Of a stretch of DNA of 64,000 nucleotides, positions 8,902-16,288 are shown piece by piece. Source of the DNA: Candidatus Poribacteria bacterium (GTDB lineage: Bacteria > Poribacteria > WGA-4E > PCPOR2b); the NCBI GenBank assembly GCA_028819845.1, contig JAPPKS010000012.1, positions 1 to 64,000 of the forward strand. Reading direction: 5' to 3'. A program made the position numbers and the translations under genes. Position 1 is the first letter of the stretch. Every line of letters begins with the position of its first letter. Under the pieces are notes generated by a model. It did no database searches. It was not told where the DNA came from and worked only from the letters and a program-made list of their open reading frames with translations.

Positions 8902-9747
8902 CATACATCCCCGCATTGTGTACATCAAAATGGGAAGGTGTGGTGCGCACTAACAACGCAACCACTCAATTGCTAATTCTCCAATCAAAATTCCACTGAA
9001 GCAAAAAGTTTTCCTGGTACAAGGAGCTTTTTTTATGCGCGGCGGGCTGGTCGTCAGGTTACGCGTTAATTATTGACCTTGACGTGATATGACCAAGAAC
9101 TGCAATTTCATGAGTGAAGCGTGCGCAAGATCTGCCCCATACTATCATCTTGATTTGGAGTATTCGCAGGAATAAATTGTGGCTGTGGAAAATGGAGACA
9201 GGTATGGGGCATGACAACAAAGTTACTAGATCCGCAGTCCTTTGTCACAATCTCGCTTTGAGGTAGGAAGAAATCGCTATTAACGATTTCTGGCATTAAG
9301 AATTAATGGATAATCCCGAACGACGAGATCTGGGACGACAAGGTTTCCATCAACGCTAAGCGTTCGCAGCGATTGTTCAATACAGTTCAACGTGTCAATG
9401 CCAACTATGTTTTTTTGCCAAGAAGCCTTGAAGGGTCTCGTTAGCTTCGACACCAAGCGCAAGGTCTTGAACCACAACGTCGCCCCACAGGGAAATTAGG
9501 TTAATTCCTTCAGGCAGGGTGAAGCCAAAACACTCAATCTAATCGGCATGCGCTTTGACTTGTAAGGGTAGGTCGGATTACCATGCACCCGTAGGTTTTC
9601 ATGTCGTGTTTTCTGCGACACTGCAAATTTTCGCCATTCGCTCTTTTGAATTCGCTTTTTCAAATAAACCTCGTCTCTATGTGTTCCTGCATCATTGCAC
9701 ACTTCAAACCGTTTTAGTAGGTTGACAATGAATTTCCAAATCCGCAA
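8902..9747. other. About 0.85 kb without a recognisable gene, probably decayed sequence
   Basis: Only short minus-strand frames occur here (9108-9296, 9280-9477, 9496-9747). They start at weak codons, lack ribosome binding sites, overlap in different frames and show no recognisable family. Their arrangement head to tail on the same strand as the neighbouring LamG pseudogene suggests one or more decayed genes, but no motif was found that links them to LamG or to a transposase. A purine-rich AAGGAG with ATG at 9035 (plus) opens only a 13-codon frame. Confidence 0.45.
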
Positions 9748-10509
9748 TCAACGGCTGGTTTTGGCGTTTGCCCAGGTGGTAGCCAATGAATCGCGGAGAG
9801 AAACAGAAAACGCGCCGGGATTGAATTCAAACAAGCCAGCAATCTCATTTTCATTTAGCGATCGGCTATAAATCCGCACCTCATCAAGAATACCCACAAA
9901 ACCGGCAAGTCCACAGCAGAATCCCAAGGGAAGCGGCGATACGCTTTGATCGAGAGTGGCATTATTGGTTGCCACTTGACCGATGAGCTAGCCATTGGCA
10001 TAGTAGGCGCCGCTCAGATTTTTCGACTCAAAAGTTCCTGCGATATGATGCCAAGTTTCCAATTCCAACTCTGGCCCCGCTCGCGTCCCCTGCCATCCGC
10101 CGCCCGAAAACAGGTCAAGCCGACCGCCGCCGCGCAGTAAGTCCAGATTGTATTGATCCGTGAAGATGACTCGATTTTCCCCACCAAAATCTAGATTAGT
10201 AGGAAAAACCCATGCAGCAGCAGTTAAATCCTTTTGCACGGTTAAAGCTAGATTTGCCGGGATACGGGCTTGGGCGTTCTTATTTGGAAAACGCAATCCT
10301 CTTCCAAATTTTCCTCTATTCTCTCGAATGGATGTCTGTAAATTTCCGTCAATTTCGCCGCCGCCGGCGTCCCTGATTGTATCATCTCTTCCCTCAAAAG
10401 GATAATAAACAACAAGACCTTCATCGAATTCGACAGACATCACTGGACCAGACCATCCTAAAAGTACAAAAAGCCAAAAGGCAAATCCATATGACCATTG
10501 AGTTTTCAC
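9748..10509 (-). pseudogene. Secreted LamG-domain protein interrupted by an in-frame TAG
   Basis: From GTG 10509 (AAGGA site 8 nt upstream) the frame encodes a signal peptide (WSYGFAFWLFVLLGWSGPVMS), then a LamG/concanavalin-A-like jelly roll. Typical strands are EGLVVYYPFEG, DLTAAAWVFPTN and ETWHHIAGTFE. It stops at TAG 9988-9990 after residue 173 (AYYANG). The same frame continues without shift (LIGQVATNNATLDQ) through FVGILDEVRIYSRSLNENEIAGLFEF to TGA 9748. It ends in the shared tail motif SVSLRDSLATTWANAKTSR. In intact paralogs the interrupted position corresponds to the Y-x-N/D-G-x-x-x turn, so one nonsense change explains the break. It could be a young pseudogene, an assembly error, or suppressed TAG; reassigned TAG is unlikely because other genes here do not use it internally. 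Confidence 0.8.
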
Positions 10510-10917
10510 CAAATCTTCCTTTCCAATTCGTAATGAATGCTTAACGTGAATCTATAATGTGTATTGAGTTGGATTTTGAGGATGGTGTGGACAAATCGTG
10601 GATAGCATCCCGTGTCGCGGAAAACTATGGCTTCTATGTTCAAATCTGCAGACTAAGTTATGGGGAGTGACAGATAGTAAACACGGGTTTGTTTAGCTAA
10701 GTCTAATATTGCTTTGAGGGAAGGACACAAGCGGAAGTTGGATAGAAACCTGAGTAATTGCGGACTTACTAACACTTTATCAGGCGGCAAGGTTTTGAAT
10801 CATTGTGTTGAGACCAAGCGTAGCCGTATCCGCTTGGTCTCAATACAATCTTTTGCTCAATCAGCACTCGTCCTTAACGAGCTACTGATTTGACGCTCTT
10901 GGTTGAGACGAAATCGC
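10510..10917. other. Intergenic region between LamG relics, containing one long hairpin
   Basis: No gene was found in these 400 bp. The only strong structure is the 19-bp stem hairpin at 10802-10849, listed separately. The region upstream of GTG 10509 should hold the promoter of the interrupted LamG gene; no convincing hexamer pair was identified. Confidence 0.5.
10802..10849. terminator. Long near-perfect hairpin (19-bp stem, 10-nt loop)
   Basis: Arm 10802-10820 (core TTGAGACCAAGCG) pairs with 10831-10849 (core CGCTTGGTCTCAA), with a single G-T pair near the base. On the plus strand a short CTTTTG follows; on the minus strand the flank is not T-rich. It sits 3' (minus direction) of the LamG tail relic and 5' of the next LamG gene. 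It may stop transcription or be a small palindromic repeat; a protein-binding role is also possible. Confidence 0.5.
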
Positions 10918-11078
10918 TCATTCGCGGGCGTCCTTCAGACTAGCCCACGTAACCACCAGAGAACCTTCCGGCGAAACCGATGAGGGTATTCAAACAACAT
11001 CAGGACATCATCGGCACTAAAAGCACGGCCGCAATACTGTACATCATCAAGCTTGCCAACCATGTCCTGAATACTCTA
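10918..11078 (-). pseudogene. Frameshifted C-terminal fragment of a LamG protein
   Basis: Directly 3' of the intact LamG gene, the minus strand encodes MVGKLDDVQYCGRAFSADD and VLMLFEYP. After a one-base shift it continues SSVSPEGSLVVTWASLKDAR and a TGA at 10918-10920. These pieces match the last 50 residues of LamG proteins in this window (FVGCMDNLRIYNRALSADE plus tail). No upstream LamG portion, start codon or signal peptide is present. It is a truncated, frameshifted leftover, most simply of a tandem LamG duplication that lost its 5' part. Confidence 0.8.
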
Positions 11079-11831
11079 CTAGCGGCCCTGTTTAATTGTT
11101 GCCCATGTGGTCACAAGTGACCCTTCAGGCGAAACAGCCTCGCCGTCGCTGCCTAAAAGCAACGTCGATACTTCGTCTGCGCTTAGCGCACGATTGTAGA
11201 TACGCAAATTGTCCATGCAACCCACAAACGATTTTGGTCCGATGTTCCCCAGCAAAATAGAGGATTCGGTCTGCTGGATTGGTCCAGGAATTCCGCTGTT
11301 TCCGCCGACGACTTCGCCATCAATGTAGTGGGTCGACACTTGTCCGTCTAGCGTAGCTACGACGAGATGCCACTCGTCTAAACTTAACGGCGGTGCGGGA
11401 GCGGTACCATGCCACCCGCCTTCCGCTCGAATTTCAAGGCGGCCGCCTCCATTTAGAAGATCGAAATTGTATTGACCGTCTTTGTATATGAGTCGATTTT
11501 CACCATTGGCGTCAAAGGTTTCCAGATTGACCCAAACGGCAACCGTGAATGCATTTGTAACCAAAAGGCCGCCACCAGCGATTGACGCTCTTCTGTCTGG
11601 ATCCGCAAATCGCAAACATTTTCCGCCTTGATAGCCGTCGTCAGAACGCTCGGCGCTGCCAATCTCGCCGTCATTTCCATTTCCAGTGACATCCATCAGA
11701 ACATCCCCATCGCCCTCAAAGCCGAAGTGCGCGAGGAGCCCCGCCTCAAGGTCAGCGGATACCGGCGAAACAAATCCCCACGTCAAGACAACAAGGGCTG
11801 ACAAAAAACTCAAAACCAACACACGTTGCAT
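11079..11831 (-). CDS. Secreted LamG-domain protein with conserved C-terminal tail
   Basis: 250 residues. A signal peptide (VLVLSFLSALVVLTWGFVSPVSA, cleaved near residue 27) precedes one LamG/concanavalin-A-like domain. Markers are LLAHFGFEGDGDVLMDVTGN, FTVAVWVNLETFDANGENR, DEWHLVVATLDG, YIDGEVVGG and the closing strand DNLRIYNRALSADEV. The protein ends in the tail AVSPEGSLVTTWATIKQGR. LamG folds bind carbohydrates or other proteins, often with calcium; no catalytic domain is attached, so a recognition or matrix role is likely. The start at ATG 11831 has GGAGG 7 nt upstream. It belongs to a cluster of similar genes on the same strand, and a frameshifted copy of its 3' end lies just downstream. 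Confidence 0.9.
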   Translation of the reverse strand: MQRVLVLSFLSALVVLTWGFVSPVSADLEAGLLAHFGFEGDGDVLMDVTGNGNDGEIGSAERSDDGYQGGKCLRFADPDRRASIAGGGLLVTNAFTVAVWVNLETFDANGENRLIYKDGQYNFDLLNGGGRLEIRAEGGWHGTAPAPPLSLDEWHLVVATLDGQVSTHYIDGEVVGGNSGIPGPIQQTESSILLGNIGPKSFVGCMDNLRIYNRALSADEVSTLLLGSDGEAVSPEGSLVTTWATIKQGR

Positions 11832-11924
11832 AAAATTTCCTCCAATTGTCTAGTTGTTCAGTTTCAAATTGAATATCGGGTCAAGAAAATCAGCGCACCA
11901 GCGAATCTTTTCCCCTGCCCGTTT

Positions 11925-12719
11925 TCACCATTTTCCTTTCAGGTTTGCCCACGTGGTTGCGAGCCTACCCGAAGGTGACACAGCCACAAAAAGCCTGCCG
12001 TCCATATCGCTTCTAATCTCGTCCTGCGTAAGCACGTGGTTGTAAAGTGCGACCTCATTCACAGCGCCGCCGAAGAACTCACCCGGTGCGTGGACTGAGT
12101 GGCTGCCGACCACAAAATGAGGCGATCCCTCGAACGTGGTGTTTCCTATAATCGAATTGTCGTTGTATATTAATTCACCGTTTAAATATGACTTTCGCGC
12201 CATGCCGTCGAACGTCATGGCGATATGATACCAGTTATCAGGTTGGATTTCGTTTTCGGCTTTGAACTCGCTGAAAGGCGGGAATTGTCGATTCGTGCCT
12301 TCAATATTCAGCCAACTCAGGAACTGTTTCTTTTCGATGCCGATCTGGTGCCCAACCCACGGGTTGTTCCAGACTCTTGTGTCTCGGTAGGGTATTCCGG
12401 CCGCAAACTGAATGGGCGATGGATTACGGACAGTCACCCACGCTTCCAGCGTTATGTCCTTCGGTAATCGCAAATTGGGATGATCATCAAATGTAATCAT
12501 ACCGGTTTCACCATCGAAGTCTATAGCCGAACCGAGTTGACCTTTGACCCAAACCGCACCGTCATTCAGTGTCCCTACGTACCCGCTCCCACTCTTGTCT
12601 TGGGTGGAATTTCCGCTGCCTTCCTCAAAAGGAAGATAGAGGAGTAGCTCGGCTACTCCAGTCCCAACAAACCCTGCTAGCAACAAGACAAGTCCACAAA
12701 CTACAGTATTTAACTTCAT
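11925..12719 (-). CDS. Secreted LamG-domain protein with conserved C-terminal tail
   Basis: 264 residues from ATG 12719; the frame is open to 12755, but MKLNTVVCGLVLLLAGFVG is the natural signal-peptide start. A LamG jelly roll follows: LLLYLPFEEGSGN, ITLEAWVTVRNPS, the insert DTRVWNNPWVGHQIGIEKKQ, NWYHIAMTFDGMARKSYLNG and GAVNEVALYNHVLTQDEI. The W-D/N-x-P-W-V-G-x-Q-I-G segment recurs in the LamG proteins at 23259 and 24176, which makes these three one subfamily. It ends with AVSPSGRLATTWANLKGKW. The predicted location is outside the cytoplasm. The spacing of 16 bp to the upstream mini-ORF suggests a shared transcript. A binding rather than enzymatic role is expected. Confidence 0.88.
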   Translation of the reverse strand: MKLNTVVCGLVLLLAGFVGTGVAELLLYLPFEEGSGNSTQDKSGSGYVGTLNDGAVWVKGQLGSAIDFDGETGMITFDDHPNLRLPKDITLEAWVTVRNPSPIQFAAGIPYRDTRVWNNPWVGHQIGIEKKQFLSWLNIEGTNRQFPPFSEFKAENEIQPDNWYHIAMTFDGMARKSYLNGELIYNDNSIIGNTTFEGSPHFVVGSHSVHAPGEFFGGAVNEVALYNHVLTQDEIRSDMDGRLFVAVSPSGRLATTWANLKGKW

Positions 12720-12735
12720 TGTTAACGTCCTATAT

Positions 12736-12891
12736 TCAAATCTCGTTGTATCCAAATTTCCTCGTTTTAATCAATTTACACGTCGTGGCTGCCTTGCCCG
12801 ATGCCGAAACGATGAGCGACCCATTCACCGTGTCCGCAAAGCCAAAACCAAATACCGTCGCTACATATGTTGCCGCAACTAAGGTCTTCAT
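12736..12891 (-). CDS. Mini secreted protein: signal peptide joined to a degenerate tail motif
   Basis: 51 codons from ATG 12891. The N-terminus MKTLVAATYVATVFGFGFA looks like a signal peptide. After a few residues comes SLIVSASGKAATTCKLIKTR, which resembles the tail of the neighbouring LamG and PD40 proteins (V-S-x-x-G-K-x-A-T-T-W-x-x-I-K), with the Trp replaced by Cys. No LamG body lies between. The start codon sits in the loop of a small hairpin (GGTCTT-ATG-AAGACC). It may be an internally deleted LamG gene that keeps only both ends, or a genuine small secreted peptide. It lies 16 bp upstream of the LamG gene in the same direction. Expression is unknown. Confidence 0.5.
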   Translation of the reverse strand: MKTLVAATYVATVFGFGFADTVNGSLIVSASGKAATTCKLIKTRKFGYNEI

Positions 12892-13036
12892 AAGACCGCC
12901 TTTGTCAACAAATGGGTCATGGTCCAAACAAATCCATTATAAAGGATTATCAAAATAAAAACAAGTACAAATCGGCTATGTAAAGACGACTAACCACGCC
13001 TATACTATTGTCTTGCTGTGTATTCGGCTAATTGTC

Positions 13037-14014
13037 CTATCCTTCCACCCCTCCGCCGTATGATGTATCACCTGCTGTCCTATCTTCCACCAATCCACCG
13101 GCATCTACCCAGTCTTTGATGCTCCGAATGCTATCCGCTACCGAGTAAATCGGCTCGAAACCCATGCGCGCTTTGGCTCTCGACATATCGAAGGAGATTT
13201 CACCTCCCTGCGCCATACTCCACGGGAACCCAACATCTACCTCTATGTTTGGCGAAAGACGTTTGATAATCTCAACAAATTCTGAACCCCGCGTTGGGTT
13301 GGGACCGCAACAGTTAAAGACTTGGCCAGCGGCGGCTGAATGCTCCGCAGCGGCGATATGCATGCGCGCCACATCCCGGTAATCCACATAGTGGCAAAGT
13401 TCTTCGGCGGAAAAGTGCGGGATTTCAACTCGCACCCCTTCTTCCAATTGCTCTGCAAATTTCCGCCAACCGCGGCCGCCCCCCCGCCCAAACGGACCGA
13501 TAACGGCGGTCAACCGCAACACGGTCGCCGGAAGATTGAATTGATGGTAGTAGGTCAGCGCTAACTCTTCCTGCATTCGCTTTGTCGTCGAATACATGTC
13601 CTGTGGACGGCAGGGATGGTTCTCATCGACAGGCATGTAATCGGGAGGGTTAAACTTTGTTGCAGGATACCATTCATACGCGGATATGCTACTAGCCAGT
13701 ACGAAGCGATTTACTTCCATCATGCGTGCATTTTCAAGGAGGTTTTGCAAGCCGTTGACATTGACATCCACCATCTGAAGCGGATCGCCAGTGTCACCCG
13801 GCAGTGAAGCGAGATGCATGATACAATCGAACGATTTATCTTTCAACGCCAGGTTCAGTTCGTCAGCTTTGGTCAAGTCCGCTTGGATAAAGGAAATATT
13901 TTCGCTCGGCTGTGAACGCCCGAGGGCGGTGACTGACTTCCCATTTGCCAACAACTGATGAACGACTTCACGGCCGACGTATCCGGTCACACCCGTTACC
14001 AGTACATTTTGCAT
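13037..14014 (-). CDS. NAD-dependent epimerase/dehydratase (extended SDR family)
   Basis: 325 residues from ATG 14014, chosen because AGGAGG stands about 10 nt upstream and the N-terminus MQNVLVTGVTGYVGREV gives the Rossmann G-x-x-G-x-x-G loop immediately; the longer frame to 14122 overlaps the upstream gene. The S...Y-x-x-x-K catalytic set is visible as SSISAYEWYP and DMYSTTKRMQEE, and LRLTAVIGPFGRGGGRGW follows the usual substrate-loop position. Such enzymes epimerise, dehydrate or reduce nucleotide-linked or free sugars using bound NAD(P). It is the last gene of the sugar operon, 5 bp after the Gfo/Idh/MocA gene. The substrate cannot be read from the sequence. Confidence 0.88.
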   Translation of the reverse strand: MQNVLVTGVTGYVGREVVHQLLANGKSVTALGRSQPSENISFIQADLTKADELNLALKDKSFDCIMHLASLPGDTGDPLQMVDVNVNGLQNLLENARMMEVNRFVLASSISAYEWYPATKFNPPDYMPVDENHPCRPQDMYSTTKRMQEELALTYYHQFNLPATVLRLTAVIGPFGRGGGRGWRKFAEQLEEGVRVEIPHFSAEELCHYVDYRDVARMHIAAAEHSAAAGQVFNCCGPNPTRGSEFVEIIKRLSPNIEVDVGFPWSMAQGGEISFDMSRAKARMGFEPIYSVADSIRSIKDWVDAGGLVEDRTAGDTSYGGGVEG

Positions 14015-14019
14015 TATCT

Positions 14020-15195
14020 TCAAGCCTCCTTTGGCGGCGGGATGTAATACGGAGGAATTACCTCTTCCGTTAACGGCAGATCGACCCACCCACCGGTCTC
14101 CATACTCTTCCAAATTGCGCACATCACCTCGACAGCGCGGGCACCATCCTCGCCGCTTACTAGCGGCGGTTTATCGTTGATTATGCAGTCCAAGAAATGT
14201 TCGGTCATGCGCTCATAGTTATTCGGCCGCCGGGGAGGGCAGATGGGTACCCATCGCTTGCGGACATGTTCATCAATAATGTCCTCAACCCAGAAGAGCT
14301 CTGGCCAACGGTAATCCTTCAAAATCTGGGGCAGCGTATCGACTGTAAAGTCCTTGTTTGTAAAAACTGCCATAGGCCAACTCTGAAAAGGGTTTGTGGC
14401 ATCTGTCGCGGTAAAAATTGTTCCCTCCGTACCGCATAATTCCGTCGCTTGGTTCACTGCCGGTGAAAATCGATTGCAGCTTATCGTGCCAAACGCACCA
14501 TTCTCGAACTCAACTATGACTAGAGCGGTGTCATCGCACAGGGTGTAACTTTCCGGCATTGCTAACCGTTTGGCTACGCCGACCGTCCTCTTGACTTTGC
14601 TGTCGTTCAGCCATGTCAATAGATCGATGGCGTGCGCCCCCGTATCGTTCAGTGCCGCGCCTCCCGCAACCTCGCAGTCCAGGCGAAACCCAGTTTTAGC
14701 TACGTGGTTTTGGTAGTTGTGCCAATGTTCGTGCAGCGAAGCCCGGCTCATTAACAAATTGCCAATCGCACCGCCTTCAACCAATTCTTTTGCCCATTGA
14801 TTGTGCGTCCAAAAACGCCGGTCGCAACCAACCATGAGTTTCACGCCAGCATCATTGCATGCGTCAACGATTTCCCACGCTTCCGAATTAGTTACGGCGA
14901 GCGGTTTTTCCACCACGACATTCACGCCGGCGTTCGCAGCGGCAACAGCGATGTTTCGGTGAACATTGTTCGGAGCAGCAATCACCACCGCGTCAAGGTT
15001 AACCTTGTCAAACATAATCCGGTAGTCCGTGAACCACGCTTCTGCCCCCCATTTGGCGGCAGATGACTGCGCCTGTTCTTCGTCTACATCACAGACTGAA
15101 AGTAGTCTCGCTTCCTTCCGCTGGTCGATTGACGGAAAGTGGGCAATCTCTGCAATGCTTCCGCACCCGATAATCCCCATTTTAATGTCAGCCAT
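14020..15195 (-). CDS. Gfo/Idh/MocA-family sugar dehydrogenase
   Basis: 391 residues. The N-terminal Rossmann domain starts KMGIIGCGSIAEIAHFPSI. The family signature EKPLAVTNSEAWEIVDAC is near residue 95, giving the catalytic Lys. The C-terminal alpha/beta domain includes AGGAALNDTGAHAIDLLTWL, with the conserved D-x-G-x-H. These enzymes oxidise or reduce sugars, inositols or their derivatives with NAD(P) in the cytoplasm. The start ATG 15195 has an AGGGA site. It is flanked by PfkB kinase (45 bp upstream) and epimerase (5 bp downstream) in one operon, which argues for stepwise conversion of a sugar released by the GH116 enzyme. Length and motifs are normal. Confidence 0.92.
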   Translation of the reverse strand: MADIKMGIIGCGSIAEIAHFPSIDQRKEARLLSVCDVDEEQAQSSAAKWGAEAWFTDYRIMFDKVNLDAVVIAAPNNVHRNIAVAAANAGVNVVVEKPLAVTNSEAWEIVDACNDAGVKLMVGCDRRFWTHNQWAKELVEGGAIGNLLMSRASLHEHWHNYQNHVAKTGFRLDCEVAGGAALNDTGAHAIDLLTWLNDSKVKRTVGVAKRLAMPESYTLCDDTALVIVEFENGAFGTISCNRFSPAVNQATELCGTEGTIFTATDATNPFQSWPMAVFTNKDFTVDTLPQILKDYRWPELFWVEDIIDEHVRKRWVPICPPRRPNNYERMTEHFLDCIINDKPPLVSGEDGARAVEVMCAIWKSMETGGWVDLPLTEEVIPPYYIPPPKEA

Positions 15196-15240
15196 TTAAC
15201 ATTCCCTTACTCAAAAATTTTCCATTCCAAACTCGTAGAA

Positions 15241-16152
15241 TTAATATCCCTCATCTGCTCGTGCTTGAACCCGCGAGCGGGTTGGCATGCGGTCTAACCG
15301 TACGCCTCCGGTTTGCTCAATCACAGAGATTGCCGTAGCGCAGCCCCATTGCGCAGCCTTCAAAGGATCGGCACTTCGGAGATATTCGGAAAGAAATCCC
15401 GCCATAAACGTATCGCCGCCGCCGGTTGTATCCATCACTTTACCGCGCAGTGGTGGAACATGCCATTGTTTACCAGCGCTATGTACTAAAGCACCCTTTG
15501 CGCCCATAGTAATTACGACGACGCTCGGTCCGGAATCCAACAACCGCATCGCCGCTTCAACCGGGTTGTCCCATCCGAATATCGTCGCCGCGTCTTCATC
15601 CGAGGCTTTGACAATGTCAAAGTGTTCAGAAACCCCGCATGCCAAATCCGAAAGCGAAGCGACCGCATCCCTATTGACCTTGCTCATATGCACGCCGCCA
15701 TATCCGCCAAGGTCCACCGCGCTGGTTTCTCCTAGCTTAACGACATCGGCGATATCTTCTAGAGGTACATCGTTATCCATCGGACAAAGATAGATTAGAC
15801 GGCATCCGTGGTAGGACTCAGGTAAATCCGCTGCGTCAATGGGCGACGCTTTGCTCGGATAGCGGATTTCTTTGTTTCCATTTTCGTCATAATTTAACTC
15901 GGTTGTCGTCGTTCGATCGCGGTTTTGCACCCCGGCGGTATCGACCCCTGCGTCAATTATGAGTTGCAGCAAATCTTGCGGCATGTCAGGACCGATTTTG
16001 GTCGATATTCCTGTTGCCGTGCCCTGGCGGCTTGCTGCGACGGAGCAATAGGCTGGCGGACTCCCCAGAAAAGGTCCTTTGACGCCATCGGGGAAGTATA
16101 TCATCTCCGAAATCACATGACCGACGCAAACTAGATCAGGAGTTGAATCCAT
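15241..16152 (-). CDS. PfkB-family carbohydrate kinase
   Basis: 303 residues. The N-terminal PfkB pattern is PDLVCVGHVISEMIYFPDG with GPFLGSPPAYCSVAASRQG. The C-terminal signature DTTGGGDTFMAGFLSEYL supplies the anion hole and catalytic Asp; the usual G-A-G-D reads G-G-G-D here. VVVITMGAKGALVHS is the ATP-site strand. The family phosphorylates sugars, nucleosides or sugar phosphates using ATP; the target here is unknown. It stands between the GH116 gene (136 bp upstream) and the Gfo/Idh/MocA gene (45 bp downstream), fitting a pathway that traps an imported monosaccharide. The start ATG 16152 has only a weak ribosome site. Confidence 0.9.
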   Translation of the reverse strand: MDSTPDLVCVGHVISEMIYFPDGVKGPFLGSPPAYCSVAASRQGTATGISTKIGPDMPQDLLQLIIDAGVDTAGVQNRDRTTTTELNYDENGNKEIRYPSKASPIDAADLPESYHGCRLIYLCPMDNDVPLEDIADVVKLGETSAVDLGGYGGVHMSKVNRDAVASLSDLACGVSEHFDIVKASDEDAATIFGWDNPVEAAMRLLDSGPSVVVITMGAKGALVHSAGKQWHVPPLRGKVMDTTGGGDTFMAGFLSEYLRSADPLKAAQWGCATAISVIEQTGGVRLDRMPTRSRVQARADEGY

Positions 16153-16288
16153 TTGTCACCGCGTTATTTGAATGCGCTGCCGATAGAAAATAAGAAGTCT
16201 CACTAAAATATTATCAGTATTGTCAAACGTTTCCGCCGGATTCTGAGGCATAATATTTGGCTATGTTTTTGAGCGTGGTCAACGGTTT

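Noticed and set aside
9108-9747. Three short minus-strand frames between the SpeE-like gene and the LamG pseudogene
   Set aside because: Weak start codons, no ribosome sites, no domain; probably decayed DNA.
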